Assembly: GCF_032051575.1 (NCBI RefSeq)
Contig: NZ_DAMBYD010000013.1
Span: 47,957 to 111,956, forward strand
DNA: 64,000 nt
DNA from: Aminipila sp032051575
GTDB lineage: Bacteria > Bacillota > Clostridia > Peptostreptococcales > Anaerovoracaceae
Reading direction: 5' to 3'
The notes below the pieces were generated by a model. It was not told the DNA's origin, did not search any database, and saw only the letters and a program-made list of their open reading frames with translations. Position numbers and translations under genes: made by a program. The first letter of the stretch is position 1; each line of letters begins with the position of its first letter. Below, piece after piece: positions 1-8,270 of the stretch.

Positions 1-29
1 TTTAATTTATGAAGAAAGGTATAGTTATT

Positions 30-1265
30 ATGAGTAAAATAGCCTTTACCGGTGGTTTGTTAATTGATGGCACCGGCAATAATCCCATTGAGAATTCATT
101 AATTTTAATTTGTAATAAGAAAATTGAATATGCTGGACCCCAAAAAAATTTTGATGAATGTTATAAATCAATTAGCATAACGGGGAAAACCATTATGCCA
201 GGCTTAATCGATACACATTTACATTTTTCGGGCAATCTTACTGAAAATGATAATGATTGGGTTTTTGAAGATCCTATTCAAAAAACTGTAGTCGCTGTAC
301 AACAAGCTCATGAGTGCTTAGAACATGGTCTGACAACCGTAGGAGAAATCTCACGTTCTGGTCTACATATACGCAATATGATTGAAGCTGGTGTAATGCA
401 GGGGCCACGAATTGTAGGCAGCGGCTTAGGGTTTTGTCGTACTTGCGGCCATGGGGACAGTCACAGACTTCCCTTAAGATATAATGAGGAATCTCATCCT
501 TGGGCAGAACGCGTTGATGGTCCCTGGGAACTTCGTAAAGCAGTGCGAAGAAGGCTTCGGGAAAATCCAGATGCCATTAAAATATGGAGTACCGGTGGAG
601 GTATTTGGAGATGGGACCAAAAGCTAGATCAGCATTACACCTTTGAGGAGATTCAAGCTGTTGTGGATGAATGCAATATGATAGGAATCCCTGTATGGTC
701 ACATGCTGAAGGTTATAGTGGTGCATTAGACTCTGTAAAAGCGGGTGTGCACCTGATAATTCACGGACAGACCTTAAATGATGAGTGTTTAGATATTATG
801 GCAGAGAAAAAAATTTATTTTTGCCCTACTATTCAATTTTTGAATGAATGGTTTAAAACCTATGCCCCTCCATATATTCCTGAAGTTCATGACCAATATG
901 AAGGAGAGTCTGTAGCGGAAAAAGAATTAAACCGAGTATACGAGAACCTAAGAAAAGCACAATCAAAAGGCATAGGATTAACTATCGGCTCAGATTCTTT
1001 TTGCTCAACAGTAACACCATATGGTATTACCGCTATTGGAGAAATGTATTCTTTTGTAGAAAAAGCAGGCATTTCCCCTATGGATACAATTGTTGCAGCG
1101 ACCAAAACCGGAGCTGATATGTTAAAGGTTGGAGATATCACTGGTACATTAGAAGAAGGAAAATTTGCTGATCTGATTGTTTTAAACGGAAACCCTCTTG
1201 AGGAAATTAGAAATATATCATTGGAAAATATGAGCATTATTATGAAAGAAGGCCATATTATCTGA
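30..1265 (+). CDS. Amidohydrolase family protein (imidazolonepropionase/Xaa-Pro dipeptidase-like)
   Basis: A metal-dependent hydrolase of the amidohydrolase superfamily, probably cytoplasmic. All ligand motifs are visible: HxH at residues 63-65 in DTHLHFSG, a candidate carboxylated lysine near K184 in AIKIWSTGG, histidines near 225 (VWSHAEG) and 245 (LIIHGQ), and the catalytic aspartate near 322 (GSDSF). The C-terminal GTLEEGKFADLIVLNGNP is the typical return to the small beta-sandwich domain. An in-frame ATG at 9 has no ribosome site; the ATG at 30 has AGAAAGG ten bases upstream and gives 411 residues, normal for the family. The substrate cannot be read from the sequence; relatives cleave Xaa-Pro dipeptides, cyclic amides or carbamates. 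Only 29 bases lie upstream, so operon context is unseen. Confidence 0.88.
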   Translation: MSKIAFTGGLLIDGTGNNPIENSLILICNKKIEYAGPQKNFDECYKSISITGKTIMPGLIDTHLHFSGNLTENDNDWVFEDPIQKTVVAVQQAHECLEHGLTTVGEISRSGLHIRNMIEAGVMQGPRIVGSGLGFCRTCGHGDSHRLPLRYNEESHPWAERVDGPWELRKAVRRRLRENPDAIKIWSTGGGIWRWDQKLDQHYTFEEIQAVVDECNMIGIPVWSHAEGYSGALDSVKAGVHLIIHGQTLNDECLDIMAEKKIYFCPTIQFLNEWFKTYAPPYIPEVHDQYEGESVAEKELNRVYENLRKAQSKGIGLTIGSDSFCSTVTPYGITAIGEMYSFVEKAGISPMDTIVAATKTGADMLKVGDITGTLEEGKFADLIVLNGNPLEEIRNISLENMSIIMKEGHII

Positions 1266-1361
1266 ATATTCCCCTTACTTTTGTAAATACTTAATAGAGA
1301 TATGTAATAGTTTTGAGCTATTTAAATATTTCAAAATAAAAGTATGTGAGGAGAAATAACG

Positions 1362-1595
1362 ATGGATAATACTAGCAAAATAATTAAAATAAGAAAAAAT
1401 GAAGATGGTGAAATAACAGACGTAATGCTTGAAAATAAGACTATATTGCCTATAAATCATGCAATATTAATGGCAAAAGAAGGGCTTATAGATGGTACGA
1501 TCGTTATGCGTGGTAAGAATGGCGGGGAATTTTTAAGAAACGATCCTAATAGTTCAACTATAGCCGCTATCTCTGACTTACCTACTTTTAAATAA
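1362..1595 (+). CDS. DUF3892 family small protein
   Basis: A 77-residue protein of unknown function. The pattern (KIRKNEDGEITDV near the N terminus, then NHAILMAKEGLIDGTIV, an FLRNDPNSS segment and a C-terminal SDLPTF) fits the DUF3892 family, small proteins common in Firmicutes. GAGGAG lies 11 bases before the ATG. No signal peptide or membrane segment is visible. It follows the amidohydrolase by about 95 bases on the same strand; co-transcription is possible but not shown. Confidence 0.75.
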   Translation: MDNTSKIIKIRKNEDGEITDVMLENKTILPINHAILMAKEGLIDGTIVMRGKNGGEFLRNDPNSSTIAAISDLPTFK

Positions 1596-1669
1596 CATGC
1601 TATATCCTCCTATACCTCTTGGTTAGTGTAAAATATATACATTAGCCATGAGGTTTCCAATAGGATAAT

Positions 1670-2917
1670 TTATCTTACTTTTACGAAATAATCCATCAAC
1701 TTTGTCCAAATTTTTTGTACCTCAACAAAGTCTTGGTAATCTCTTTCTACATTTTTATTATATTTTTCTAAATTTGCCAGTATATTCATGAATTCAGTTG
1801 TTCCGAAATAAGTACAAATCGTAGGTAATACCTGCTTAAGTCTTTCTCTCATCTCACTTATTTTTTCACTGTAGCTCTCCTCTTGTGTTATATATAATAA
1901 TAACGGTTTATATCGAATCCATCCAATACAAGCTTTATAAAAACGTTTGATGACTTTTTCATTATCTGATTTAATAAACTTCAATTTTATTGGTAACACC
2001 CCTTCTAACAGGTGATTATAAGTAGAAAAGCCGTCATGAAAGGTATAACAAGGTACTTGTAAAACTTTTCTTTGACTTAAGCAAGTACTCAGAAAAGTAT
2101 CCTCTCCCCTGGCTCCCATGGGATTATAGAAGGGAAAAACCCGCTGTGGATTTGTAAGATTAATTCCTAAATTTGCACCTGAAATAAACTTAGCATGGTT
2201 AATTTCTTCCACATCTTCAGTAATATCGCTAGTTAGTATTTTGGTATCTGCATACGTAACGCCACCGTTCTCCATCACTAACTTAACATTGTCCCAGTTT
2301 AGAATATCATTACTGATAGCCTCTATAAAAGATCTAAAATCCATCTCTGTCATTGTATCGTTATATTCGATAAAGGGAATTGGAGAGATATATCCACAAT
2401 GATACCCATGAGTTAAATCTGCCTGCTCAAGATGCTTTATATGCGTTGAAAGAACATGTTGTCCTCCCCAGACTGCATAGTTTTGAGAGTTTGTCACTGC
2501 TACCGGATATTCATCATCATCTAAAAAAATCAAATAATCCATTTCGTTTTTTATAGCGCTGTATAGCACCGCATTACGTTGTGATGCATATCCTTTTCCG
2601 AAAATTTTACGTGCTTCTTCCTCATTAATAATATTTTGTTCATTTAAAAATTCAATTTCTTCTTCTATATCACTACAGCCAATATATATAGAACCGTCAA
2701 TATTCTCAGCTAGATCTGGATGCAGATTAATGTAATCTTTTTTTTGTGTTTTATTATAAGTCAGGTCATACGCAACAATAATGTGTAAACTGATATTATT
2801 ATTATCGACCAAGCCAGATTCCCTCCAATTATTTATATAACTCCTCAATACCTTGTGGAAGTTTTTTCTTCCAGTGGCGAAACCTACCCCAACTTTTATT
2901 TTTTTATCTTTATACAA
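1670..2917 (-). CDS. GT-A-fold glycosyltransferase-like protein under a c-di-AMP riboswitch
   Basis: A 415-residue, probably cytoplasmic protein resembling a family-2-type glycosyltransferase. It has an N-terminal Rossmann-like strand (KVGVGFATGR), a metal-binding DDD-type motif in YLIFLDDDEYP near residue 135, and a downstream GARGEDTFLSTCL resembling the ED acceptor motif. The start is TTG at 2917, chosen because a strong AGGAGG lies seven bases upstream. Donor and acceptor are unknown. The gene sits directly behind a c-di-AMP riboswitch and its terminator (2969-3165), so expression should fall when c-di-AMP is high. That points to envelope or osmotic function (inference). Fold assignment is by motif only; a family-level match was not recognised. 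Confidence 0.65.
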   Translation of the reverse strand: MYKDKKIKVGVGFATGRKNFHKVLRSYINNWRESGLVDNNNISLHIIVAYDLTYNKTQKKDYINLHPDLAENIDGSIYIGCSDIEEEIEFLNEQNIINEEEARKIFGKGYASQRNAVLYSAIKNEMDYLIFLDDDEYPVAVTNSQNYAVWGGQHVLSTHIKHLEQADLTHGYHCGYISPIPFIEYNDTMTEMDFRSFIEAISNDILNWDNVKLVMENGGVTYADTKILTSDITEDVEEINHAKFISGANLGINLTNPQRVFPFYNPMGARGEDTFLSTCLSQRKVLQVPCYTFHDGFSTYNHLLEGVLPIKLKFIKSDNEKVIKRFYKACIGWIRYKPLLLYITQEESYSEKISEMRERLKQVLPTICTYFGTTEFMNILANLEKYNKNVERDYQDFVEVQKIWTKLMDYFVKVR

Positions 2918-2968
2918 ACTACGCCCTCCTTCTTTTATTGTAGGAAATACTTAAATCCTATTTTCTAT

Positions 2969-3002
2969 AAATAAAAACGCCACAGAAAATATCTGTAGCG
3001 TT
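2969..3002 (-). terminator. Intrinsic terminator, expression platform of the c-di-AMP riboswitch
   Basis: On the minus strand an 11-bp stem (AACGCTACAGA pairing with TCTGTGGCGTT, one G-U) is followed at once by TTTTATTT. It lies between the riboswitch aptamer and the TTG start of the glycosyltransferase-like gene, the position expected for a ligand-controlled terminator. Confidence 0.85.
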
Positions 3003-3039
3003 ATTCGATAAAAGGTAATATATTATATTGTTTGTATTC

Positions 3040-3165
3040 TCTTTTAACGCTTACGAGATTAGCTGACGGATTCGGACGATAAGTACACCCTACACAAATA
3101 ACATTGTGATTCACCCCAAAATTGGTTCTCCCATTCCATTTCTGGATTCAGCGATTTATTTAATT
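3040..3165 (-). promoter_or_regulatory. c-di-AMP riboswitch (ydaO/yuaA type)
   Basis: Read on the minus strand, the segment carries the hallmark conserved blocks of the ydaO/yuaA RNA in order: CGCTGAATCC, GGGAGAACCA, GGGTGAATC, TAGGGTG, CCGAATCCGTCAGCTAAT, then CTCGTAAGCG. This class binds cyclic di-AMP and normally turns expression off when the ligand is abundant. Here it is followed by an intrinsic terminator and then the 415-residue glycosyltransferase-like gene. Confidence 0.92.
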
Positions 3166-3226
3166 GTAGGAATGAAATGATAAAATTAAACATTTTTTAT
3201 TTTTCAATCATTCCTTCTATTAATTT

Positions 3227-3255
3227 ATTATATCATAAAAGACAACAAATTACAA
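3227..3255 (-). promoter_or_regulatory. Sigma-A-type promoter of the riboswitch transcript
   Basis: On the minus strand TTGTAA (3250-3255), a 17-base spacer, and a perfect TATAAT (3227-3232). It lies about 60 bases upstream of the riboswitch aptamer and just downstream of the small membrane protein gene, so the riboswitch transcript starts here. Confidence 0.7.
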
Positions 3256-3294
3256 TGTCTCTCATTTTATCTTGTAATTAACTAAACTATCATT

Positions 3295-3741
3295 CTATAA
3301 TTCAGTCTTTGTTTTCTCTTCATCTTCTATATTTTGAGCCTCTTCGTTAACGATTTCCGTATTTTCTGACTCATCAACATTTTCAGGTAGAGTCTTTTCT
3401 TCTACACTCTCTTCATTGGTAACTGTATCTAAAGTGATTAAGTTTTTTGAGATTTTTCTATTGGCTATACCAATGCCTATTAACGCAAATGTCATGCCGC
3501 CATATAAAGCGATGGCTTCAAATACTCCTGGAAGTAACTGTGCAGGTATCAGACTTTTCATAACATCATCTGCAGAATATCCCTGCATTACATATTGGGC
3601 AACCGTAGATTTAAATATATAAATATCATCTGCTAGTAACGCAATTCCAAGAAGTGCTACAATTGCAGCAACAACATATAAAAGAATTGAAATAGAAAAT
3701 CGCTTTGGTCCTTCATGAGTTCCTTTGTCTTTAAGTTTCAT
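3295..3741 (-). CDS. Small two-span membrane protein with an acidic tail, unknown function
   Basis: Not recognised. The 148-residue product has a short basic N terminus, a hydrophobic span (SILLYVVAAIVALLGIALL, about residues 17-36), a middle loop, a second span around residues 72-95 (GGMTFALIGIGIA) and a roughly 45-residue C-terminal tail dominated by Glu, Asp and Asn. An upstream in-frame ATG at 3789 has no ribosome site; the ATG at 3741 is preceded by GGAG and is preferred. It lies downstream of the ABC efflux permease on the same strand with a 140-base gap, so joint transcription is possible. Confidence 0.6.
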   Translation of the reverse strand: MKLKDKGTHEGPKRFSISILLYVVAAIVALLGIALLADDIYIFKSTVAQYVMQGYSADDVMKSLIPAQLLPGVFEAIALYGGMTFALIGIGIANRKISKNLITLDTVTNEESVEEKTLPENVDESENTEIVNEEAQNIEDEEKTKTEL

Positions 3742-3883
3742 AATAATTAGTCTCCGTTTCCACCATAAATGGTTTAATAAAAATTTCATATAAACTATAT
3801 TTTAACATTTTAACTCATCTTTGTGTTGAAAATATGATAAATTTATAAATATTTAAACTGTCAGAACTGCTTTATTCATTAAC

Positions 3884-5140
3884 TTATTCATATCTTAAAG
3901 CCTCTATAGGATCCAATTTTGCTGCTTTATTAGCTGGATAGTATCCAAAAAACACTCCTATTGACATGGAAAATGCTACGCTAATAAATATGACAGGCAG
4001 AGAAATTTGTAGTGCATTTCCCATAACACTAACAACAATGCCACTTATACCCAGTCCTAATGCTACGCCTATCATTCCTCCTATTCCGCAGATAATAATG
4101 GCCTCCACTATAAACTGAAGCCGTATAAACTTTCCTTTTGCACCCAAAGCCTTCCGAATACCAATTTCTCTTGTACGTTCTGTAACCGATACCAACATGA
4201 TATTCATTACTCCAATACCCCCTACAAGCAGCGATATACCCGCTATAACAGCAATTGACATTTTTACTTTATTCAGCATGTCGGTATAAGAATTCATATC
4301 CTGCTGCATATTATAGCCTACGCATTCCCATTTCTTATTTTTGCTGTATATATCACCAAAGTAACTGTTAATATCTTTCAACAAACTTTCTCCACTAACT
4401 CCGTAAGCAGGAGAAACCTCAAATCCTCTGAAATTGGTTTCATTCTTAAGTTCCCCTGCTGTGGTTGCTGGAACATAAATAGTAGCCAATTCTTCAAAGC
4501 CGCCGGCCATGACCCCTTTATTTTTAGAGCCATTGTCATAGATCCCTATTACTAAAAAAGTGGTCAATTTATCTTGTACAAAAACTTTGATTTCACTTCC
4601 CAAGGGTTCATCTCCTTGCTTTTCTATATTATCTGCCAGTTCTCTTGGAATAACAGCAACTTTTCTGGCTCTTTCTACATCCTTATCCTCCAGGTATCTT
4701 CCATTTATGACTTTAACCTTTTTTTGTACACTATATCCAGAATTTGTCCCCTGAATATAAACGTTTTCCGGTTTTTTTCCTACTCTCACTTCCCCTGAGC
4801 CGCCATCCTGAGTAAAACTTAAGGTTTTTATTTTATCCTTAAATTTATCCTGAAAATTTTTGAGATCATTTAATGAAAGTAAATCCTCTGCTTGCGGTTT
4901 TTCATCATCATCATAATATACTTGTGTATCATCCGTTTTTCTTCTTATATCTACTGAGATGTTTTCCATCCCCATCTCTTTCATATCCTTTTCAATAGAA
5001 GCAGATATAGAATCCCCTACTGACACAATTGCGATAACGGATGAAATTCCTATAATAATTCCAAGCATTGTTAAAAGCGAACGCATTTTATTTGTTTTTA
5101 ACCCTGCAATCGCAAGGAATAAGTTTTCTATAATCAGCAT
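3884..5140 (-). CDS. MacB-type ABC transporter permease (FtsX domain)
   Basis: A 418-residue permease. It has one N-terminal membrane segment (RSLLTMLGIIIGISSVIAIVSVG), a large extracytoplasmic MacB_PCD domain (about residues 50-280) and a C-terminal FtsX domain with three spans, including the conserved GIRKALGAKGKFI stretch. This is the topology of MacB and of Gram-positive peptide or antibiotic exporters. It overlaps the ATPase gene by seven bases, and the adaptor and TolC-like genes lie upstream, so the four genes form one efflux operon. Such systems usually export peptides or lipid-active compounds using conformational energy from the ATPase; the substrate here is unknown. Confidence 0.9.
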   Translation of the reverse strand: MLIIENLFLAIAGLKTNKMRSLLTMLGIIIGISSVIAIVSVGDSISASIEKDMKEMGMENISVDIRRKTDDTQVYYDDDEKPQAEDLLSLNDLKNFQDKFKDKIKTLSFTQDGGSGEVRVGKKPENVYIQGTNSGYSVQKKVKVINGRYLEDKDVERARKVAVIPRELADNIEKQGDEPLGSEIKVFVQDKLTTFLVIGIYDNGSKNKGVMAGGFEELATIYVPATTAGELKNETNFRGFEVSPAYGVSGESLLKDINSYFGDIYSKNKKWECVGYNMQQDMNSYTDMLNKVKMSIAVIAGISLLVGGIGVMNIMLVSVTERTREIGIRKALGAKGKFIRLQFIVEAIIICGIGGMIGVALGLGISGIVVSVMGNALQISLPVIFISVAFSMSIGVFFGYYPANKAAKLDPIEALRYE

Positions 5141-5817
5141 ATAAGACCATCCTTTATTGTTATCTGCCTGGTTGTTTCTTCTGCCAGTTCCATGCTGTGA
5201 GTAATGAATACAATGGTTTTGCCTTCCTCTTGATTGATTTTATGAAACAAATCCATTACCATTCTTCCTGTTTTTGAATCCAACGCCCCCGTTGGTTCGT
5301 CTGCCAGCAATATAGCCGGATTATTAGCCAAAGCCCTTGCTATGGCAACTCGCTGTTTCTGTCCCCCTGATAATTCGTTCGGCTGATGCTCTCTCCTATC
5401 ATACATATCCACCAGTTCCAACAATTGCTTTGCTCTTTCCATTCTTTCATTCCTGCCCATTCCCGCATAAAGCATTGGCAATTCAACATTTTTTAAGGCA
5501 GAACATCTTGGTATAAGATTAAAATTTTGAAATACAAAACCAATCTTTAAATTTCTTATCTCTGCCAATTTGTCATCATTAGCTAAAGATACATCTAACC
5601 CTTCTAAAATATATGTACCGCTGGTTTGCTTATCTAACGCCCCTATTATATTCATCAGTGTACTTTTCCCTGAGCCAGATGCTCCTACTACAGCCAGGAA
5701 CTCCCCTTTGTCTACTGTTAAATTAACGCCCTTAACAATATTTAATTCCTGCGGTGTCCCAACATAAAAGCTTTTATGTATATCTTTCATTTCAATTATT
5801 TTATTTATATTATCCAA
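5134..5817 (-). CDS. MacB/LolD-type ABC transporter ATPase
   Basis: A 227-residue nucleotide-binding subunit. It shows Walker A GASGSGKST (residues 45-53), ABC signature LSGGQKQR (149-156), Walker B ILLADEP (169-175) and the switch histidine in FITHSMELA. The short length and sequence style match the LolD/MacB ATPases that partner FtsX-type permeases. It overlaps the adaptor gene upstream by eight bases and the permease downstream by seven, indicating translational coupling. Confidence 0.94.
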   Translation of the reverse strand: MDNINKIIEMKDIHKSFYVGTPQELNIVKGVNLTVDKGEFLAVVGASGSGKSTLMNIIGALDKQTSGTYILEGLDVSLANDDKLAEIRNLKIGFVFQNFNLIPRCSALKNVELPMLYAGMGRNERMERAKQLLELVDMYDRREHQPNELSGGQKQRVAIARALANNPAILLADEPTGALDSKTGRMVMDLFHKINQEEGKTIVFITHSMELAEETTRQITIKDGLIC

Positions 5818-6952
5818 GATTTACCTCCTGACCTACAGTCAGGTCTTTTGGATTATTGATAACCCTTAGTCCCTCTTTAACCTCTTTTCCCGTGATTTCT
5901 ACATAAAGATCATTTTCTAAACCAGTTTTAACCTTTATTTCTCTGACTACATAACTGTTCCCCTTTTTATCAGCCACATATATATTGCTTCCCTGTTTAC
6001 TTTTAACAAGTGCATCAAATGGTACTGCGAGAACCCCTTCTTTTCCCGCTGTAACAATATTAACTCGTGCATTGGTACCAATCTTTATATCTGGATTTCT
6101 ATCCTTTATACCAATTTCAACTGAAAATTGAACTTTTCCCGTAGCTGTGGTTTTTCCCGTAGATTCTTCCTTTTGTGCTGTAGGCGCAATAGAACGAACC
6201 TCACCTGAAAGTTCTAAATCATCTGTCATTTCTGTTTTTACAATGACTCTCTGACCTTTTTTCACTTGATTTATGTCATACTCGCTTACATTGGCTGTAA
6301 CCTTTAAATTTTGTGTGTCTTCAATCGTAAATAGAACTCCGCTGCTGGCATTTCCTTCAGTAGCATTGACTAAAGTTACTGTCCCAGATATAGGTGCTCT
6401 AAGCGTTGCATCCGCAATTTGCTGCTGAAATGTACTGATATCCGCCGATTGTTTTTTGTTTTCATAATCTTTTGAGGCCGTTTCATATGCAGTTTGTGCC
6501 TTAATCATATCATCCTTTGAAATCTCTCCCATTTCAAATAGGAATTTAGCATTATCAAATTCTCTGTATTTTGATTCCATATCCTGCAATGCTAAATCTG
6601 TTTCTGATTTATTGGATTTTTGTGCCTTTTCCCTTTCTCTCTGAGCGCTTGTTGTATCAAGTTGTGCAAGTAAGTCCCCCTTTTTTACTTGCTGTCCTAA
6701 TTTAACATATACTGTTTTAATCTTTCCCTCTGCCACTGCTGATACATTTTTGCTTTCTACGCTTTCAACTTTCCCACTGGTACTTATGCTCTCAGTAAGA
6801 TCTTTTTTTTCTAATGAAAATGAGGAAATGGGCATTTGTTGATCCTCACCTGAATGCTTCGGCATAAATGCAACAATTACAGCAATAGCTATGACAACTA
6901 CAATTCCAACCTTGATAACTTTTTTCTTTTTTACGTTTTTTAAGCTACGCAT
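5810..6952 (-). CDS. MacA/HlyD-type membrane fusion (adaptor) protein
   Basis: A 380-residue adaptor with one N-terminal signal anchor (VIKVGIVVVIAIAVIVAFM). It then has a biotinyl-lipoyl half-motif (KTVYVKLGQQVKKGDLLAQLD), a coiled-coil hairpin (about residues 105-175, rich in K, E and Q), the returning lipoyl half (LRAPISGTVT) and beta-barrel/membrane-proximal domains. Family members bridge the ABC permease to an outer component. The gene is between the TolC-like gene (21 bases upstream) and the ATPase, consistent with a MacA-like role in a Gram-positive cell. Confidence 0.9.
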   Translation of the reverse strand: MRSLKNVKKKKVIKVGIVVVIAIAVIVAFMPKHSGEDQQMPISSFSLEKKDLTESISTSGKVESVESKNVSAVAEGKIKTVYVKLGQQVKKGDLLAQLDTTSAQREREKAQKSNKSETDLALQDMESKYREFDNAKFLFEMGEISKDDMIKAQTAYETASKDYENKKQSADISTFQQQIADATLRAPISGTVTLVNATEGNASSGVLFTIEDTQNLKVTANVSEYDINQVKKGQRVIVKTEMTDDLELSGEVRSIAPTAQKEESTGKTTATGKVQFSVEIGIKDRNPDIKIGTNARVNIVTAGKEGVLAVPFDALVKSKQGSNIYVADKKGNSYVVREIKVKTGLENDLYVEITGKEVKEGLRVINNPKDLTVGQEVNLG

Positions 6953-6973
6953 TTATTACTCTCCTTCTATAAT

Positions 6974-8092
6974 TCAACTTACGCTACTACCGATTGCGCC
7001 CTGATATCCTTCCTTATATAGCTGATAGGTTAGAAACACTTCCTGCAGTTCCAGCTCTGCTGATTTACCTTGATTAATAACCTCTAAATTTTTAATCCTT
7101 AGTTCCTCAAAATCTTTTTTGGACATTAATCCTCTGTCATATTTTGCTTTGGCAATATCAAGATTACTTTGTGCCTCTTTTAAGTTTCTGCTTGATTTAT
7201 TTACTTTCTTAGCAGTAGTATCCAACAATTCATACTGATTTTTAAAATTCTTTTTTACAGTATCCTTAAGTTCTGCTAATTCTTTCTGGCTGTCACTTAT
7301 ACCCCTACGGTCTTTTACAATTTCTTTTTGTAAATGCTCAACTTTCATTTCTTGAACTTGTATTTCTTTGGAATTTTTTATAGCTTCTTCCAAATCTTTA
7401 TCGAAAGAAATTCTTGCTAATTTATCATAGTCAAAATCTTTTAACTCCTTAAACTGAACTTTATCCTCAACCTTTAGACCAACAGCACTTTTAAAACTCT
7501 CTATCTGCTTTTCTAGTTTCTTTTCTCCTTCAGAAAGTTCATCACTATAATCCGTATCCTTAGTCATGCTCTCTTTGTATTGAGTTAGTGATATCAGCCC
7601 TCTCTTATATTTTTGCTCACTGATAGAATCCTGCTGTTTCTGCTTCTCTATCTTACTTTTTAGAAGTTCCTGCTCTAACTTCATTCCCATATATTTTAAA
7701 TATTCATCTTTTGCTGTAAGTGCCTGCTTTTTTAGCCCTGCAGTTTCAGTAATATTTGATATTTGTAAATCATATTTTGATTTACTTAATTGGTCGTAAA
7801 GTGAGCTTATAGAACTTGCATTCCCCCAGCCATCTCCAGAATCTTCATTCTTAAGTTTTCTGATTTCTCTTTCATATTTGCTTTGGTCTAGACCAAGTCT
7901 TTCAGTGCGTTCTTTGGAATCCTTAAAGTATTTGCTACTGTTAAACATGATTTCATCAATAGTTTCCAATGAAATCTCATATACTTTTTCTTTATTTTTA
8001 GTATCTGCAGGCTTTTTTTCTGCTGCAAGACTAATGCTCGGGAAACTAAAAATAATAGCTGCAATAATACTGAATGCAATTACTTTTTTCAT
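6974..8092 (-). CDS. TolC-like (outer membrane efflux protein domain) secreted protein
   Basis: A 372-residue protein with a clear signal peptide (KKVIAFSIIAAIIFSFPSISLAA, cleavage after about residue 23). The rest is mostly long charged helices: two internally similar halves, each with a long coiled coil ending in an RGLIS- or RGLMS-type turn (YKRGLISLTQYKESM and YDRGLMSKKDFEELR). That repeat is the helical-hairpin signature of TolC/OEP proteins. The ATG at 8092 has AAAGGAAAG seven bases upstream; the in-frame ATG at 8113 is weaker. TolC normally sits in an outer membrane, which this organism should lack, so its role, perhaps a wall-spanning conduit, is open. Confidence 0.75.
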   Translation of the reverse strand: MKKVIAFSIIAAIIFSFPSISLAAEKKPADTKNKEKVYEISLETIDEIMFNSSKYFKDSKERTERLGLDQSKYEREIRKLKNEDSGDGWGNASSISSLYDQLSKSKYDLQISNITETAGLKKQALTAKDEYLKYMGMKLEQELLKSKIEKQKQQDSISEQKYKRGLISLTQYKESMTKDTDYSDELSEGEKKLEKQIESFKSAVGLKVEDKVQFKELKDFDYDKLARISFDKDLEEAIKNSKEIQVQEMKVEHLQKEIVKDRRGISDSQKELAELKDTVKKNFKNQYELLDTTAKKVNKSSRNLKEAQSNLDIAKAKYDRGLMSKKDFEELRIKNLEVINQGKSAELELQEVFLTYQLYKEGYQGAIGSSVS

Positions 8093-8124
8093 TTGACTTT
8101 CCTTTCCTTTCATTTGTTATTCCA

Positions 8125-8187
8125 ATTATATCCATCAAATCTTTAACAAACCTTTACAAAACCTTAAAGAAACCTTTATGTAACCTT
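8125..8187 (-). promoter_or_regulatory. Response-regulator-activated promoter of the efflux operon, four 11-bp-phased AAGGTT boxes
   Basis: On the plus strand AACCTT occurs exactly at 8149, 8160, 8171 and 8182, with a degenerate copy (AATCTT) at 8138. The spacing is 11 bp, one helical turn. On the minus strand these read AAGGTT, and the copy nearest the gene sits 18 bases upstream of a perfect TATAAT (8125-8130), replacing the -35 hexamer. That is the geometry of PhoB/OmpR-class activator promoters. The neighbouring response regulator is the obvious ligand. Confidence 0.75.
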
Positions 8188-8238
8188 AAGCTTTATTAAG
8201 TTTCCCACTATTAAGCTTTGGTTTTCTCTTTGAAAATG

Positions 8239-8270
8239 CAAAAGACAGCAGATTAGATCTCTACTGTCTT
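8239..8270 (-). terminator. Intrinsic terminator of the two-component operon
   Basis: On the minus strand AAGACAG and CTGTCTT form a stem overlapping the kinase stop codon, followed by a short T-rich tract. The loop is about 15 bases, so it is a modest terminator. Confidence 0.5.

Noticed and set aside
1630..1646. The 15-base string AATATATACATTAGC also found at 19966
   Set aside because: AT-rich, only two copies in unrelated settings; at 19966 it is simply part of a promoter -10. Most likely chance.
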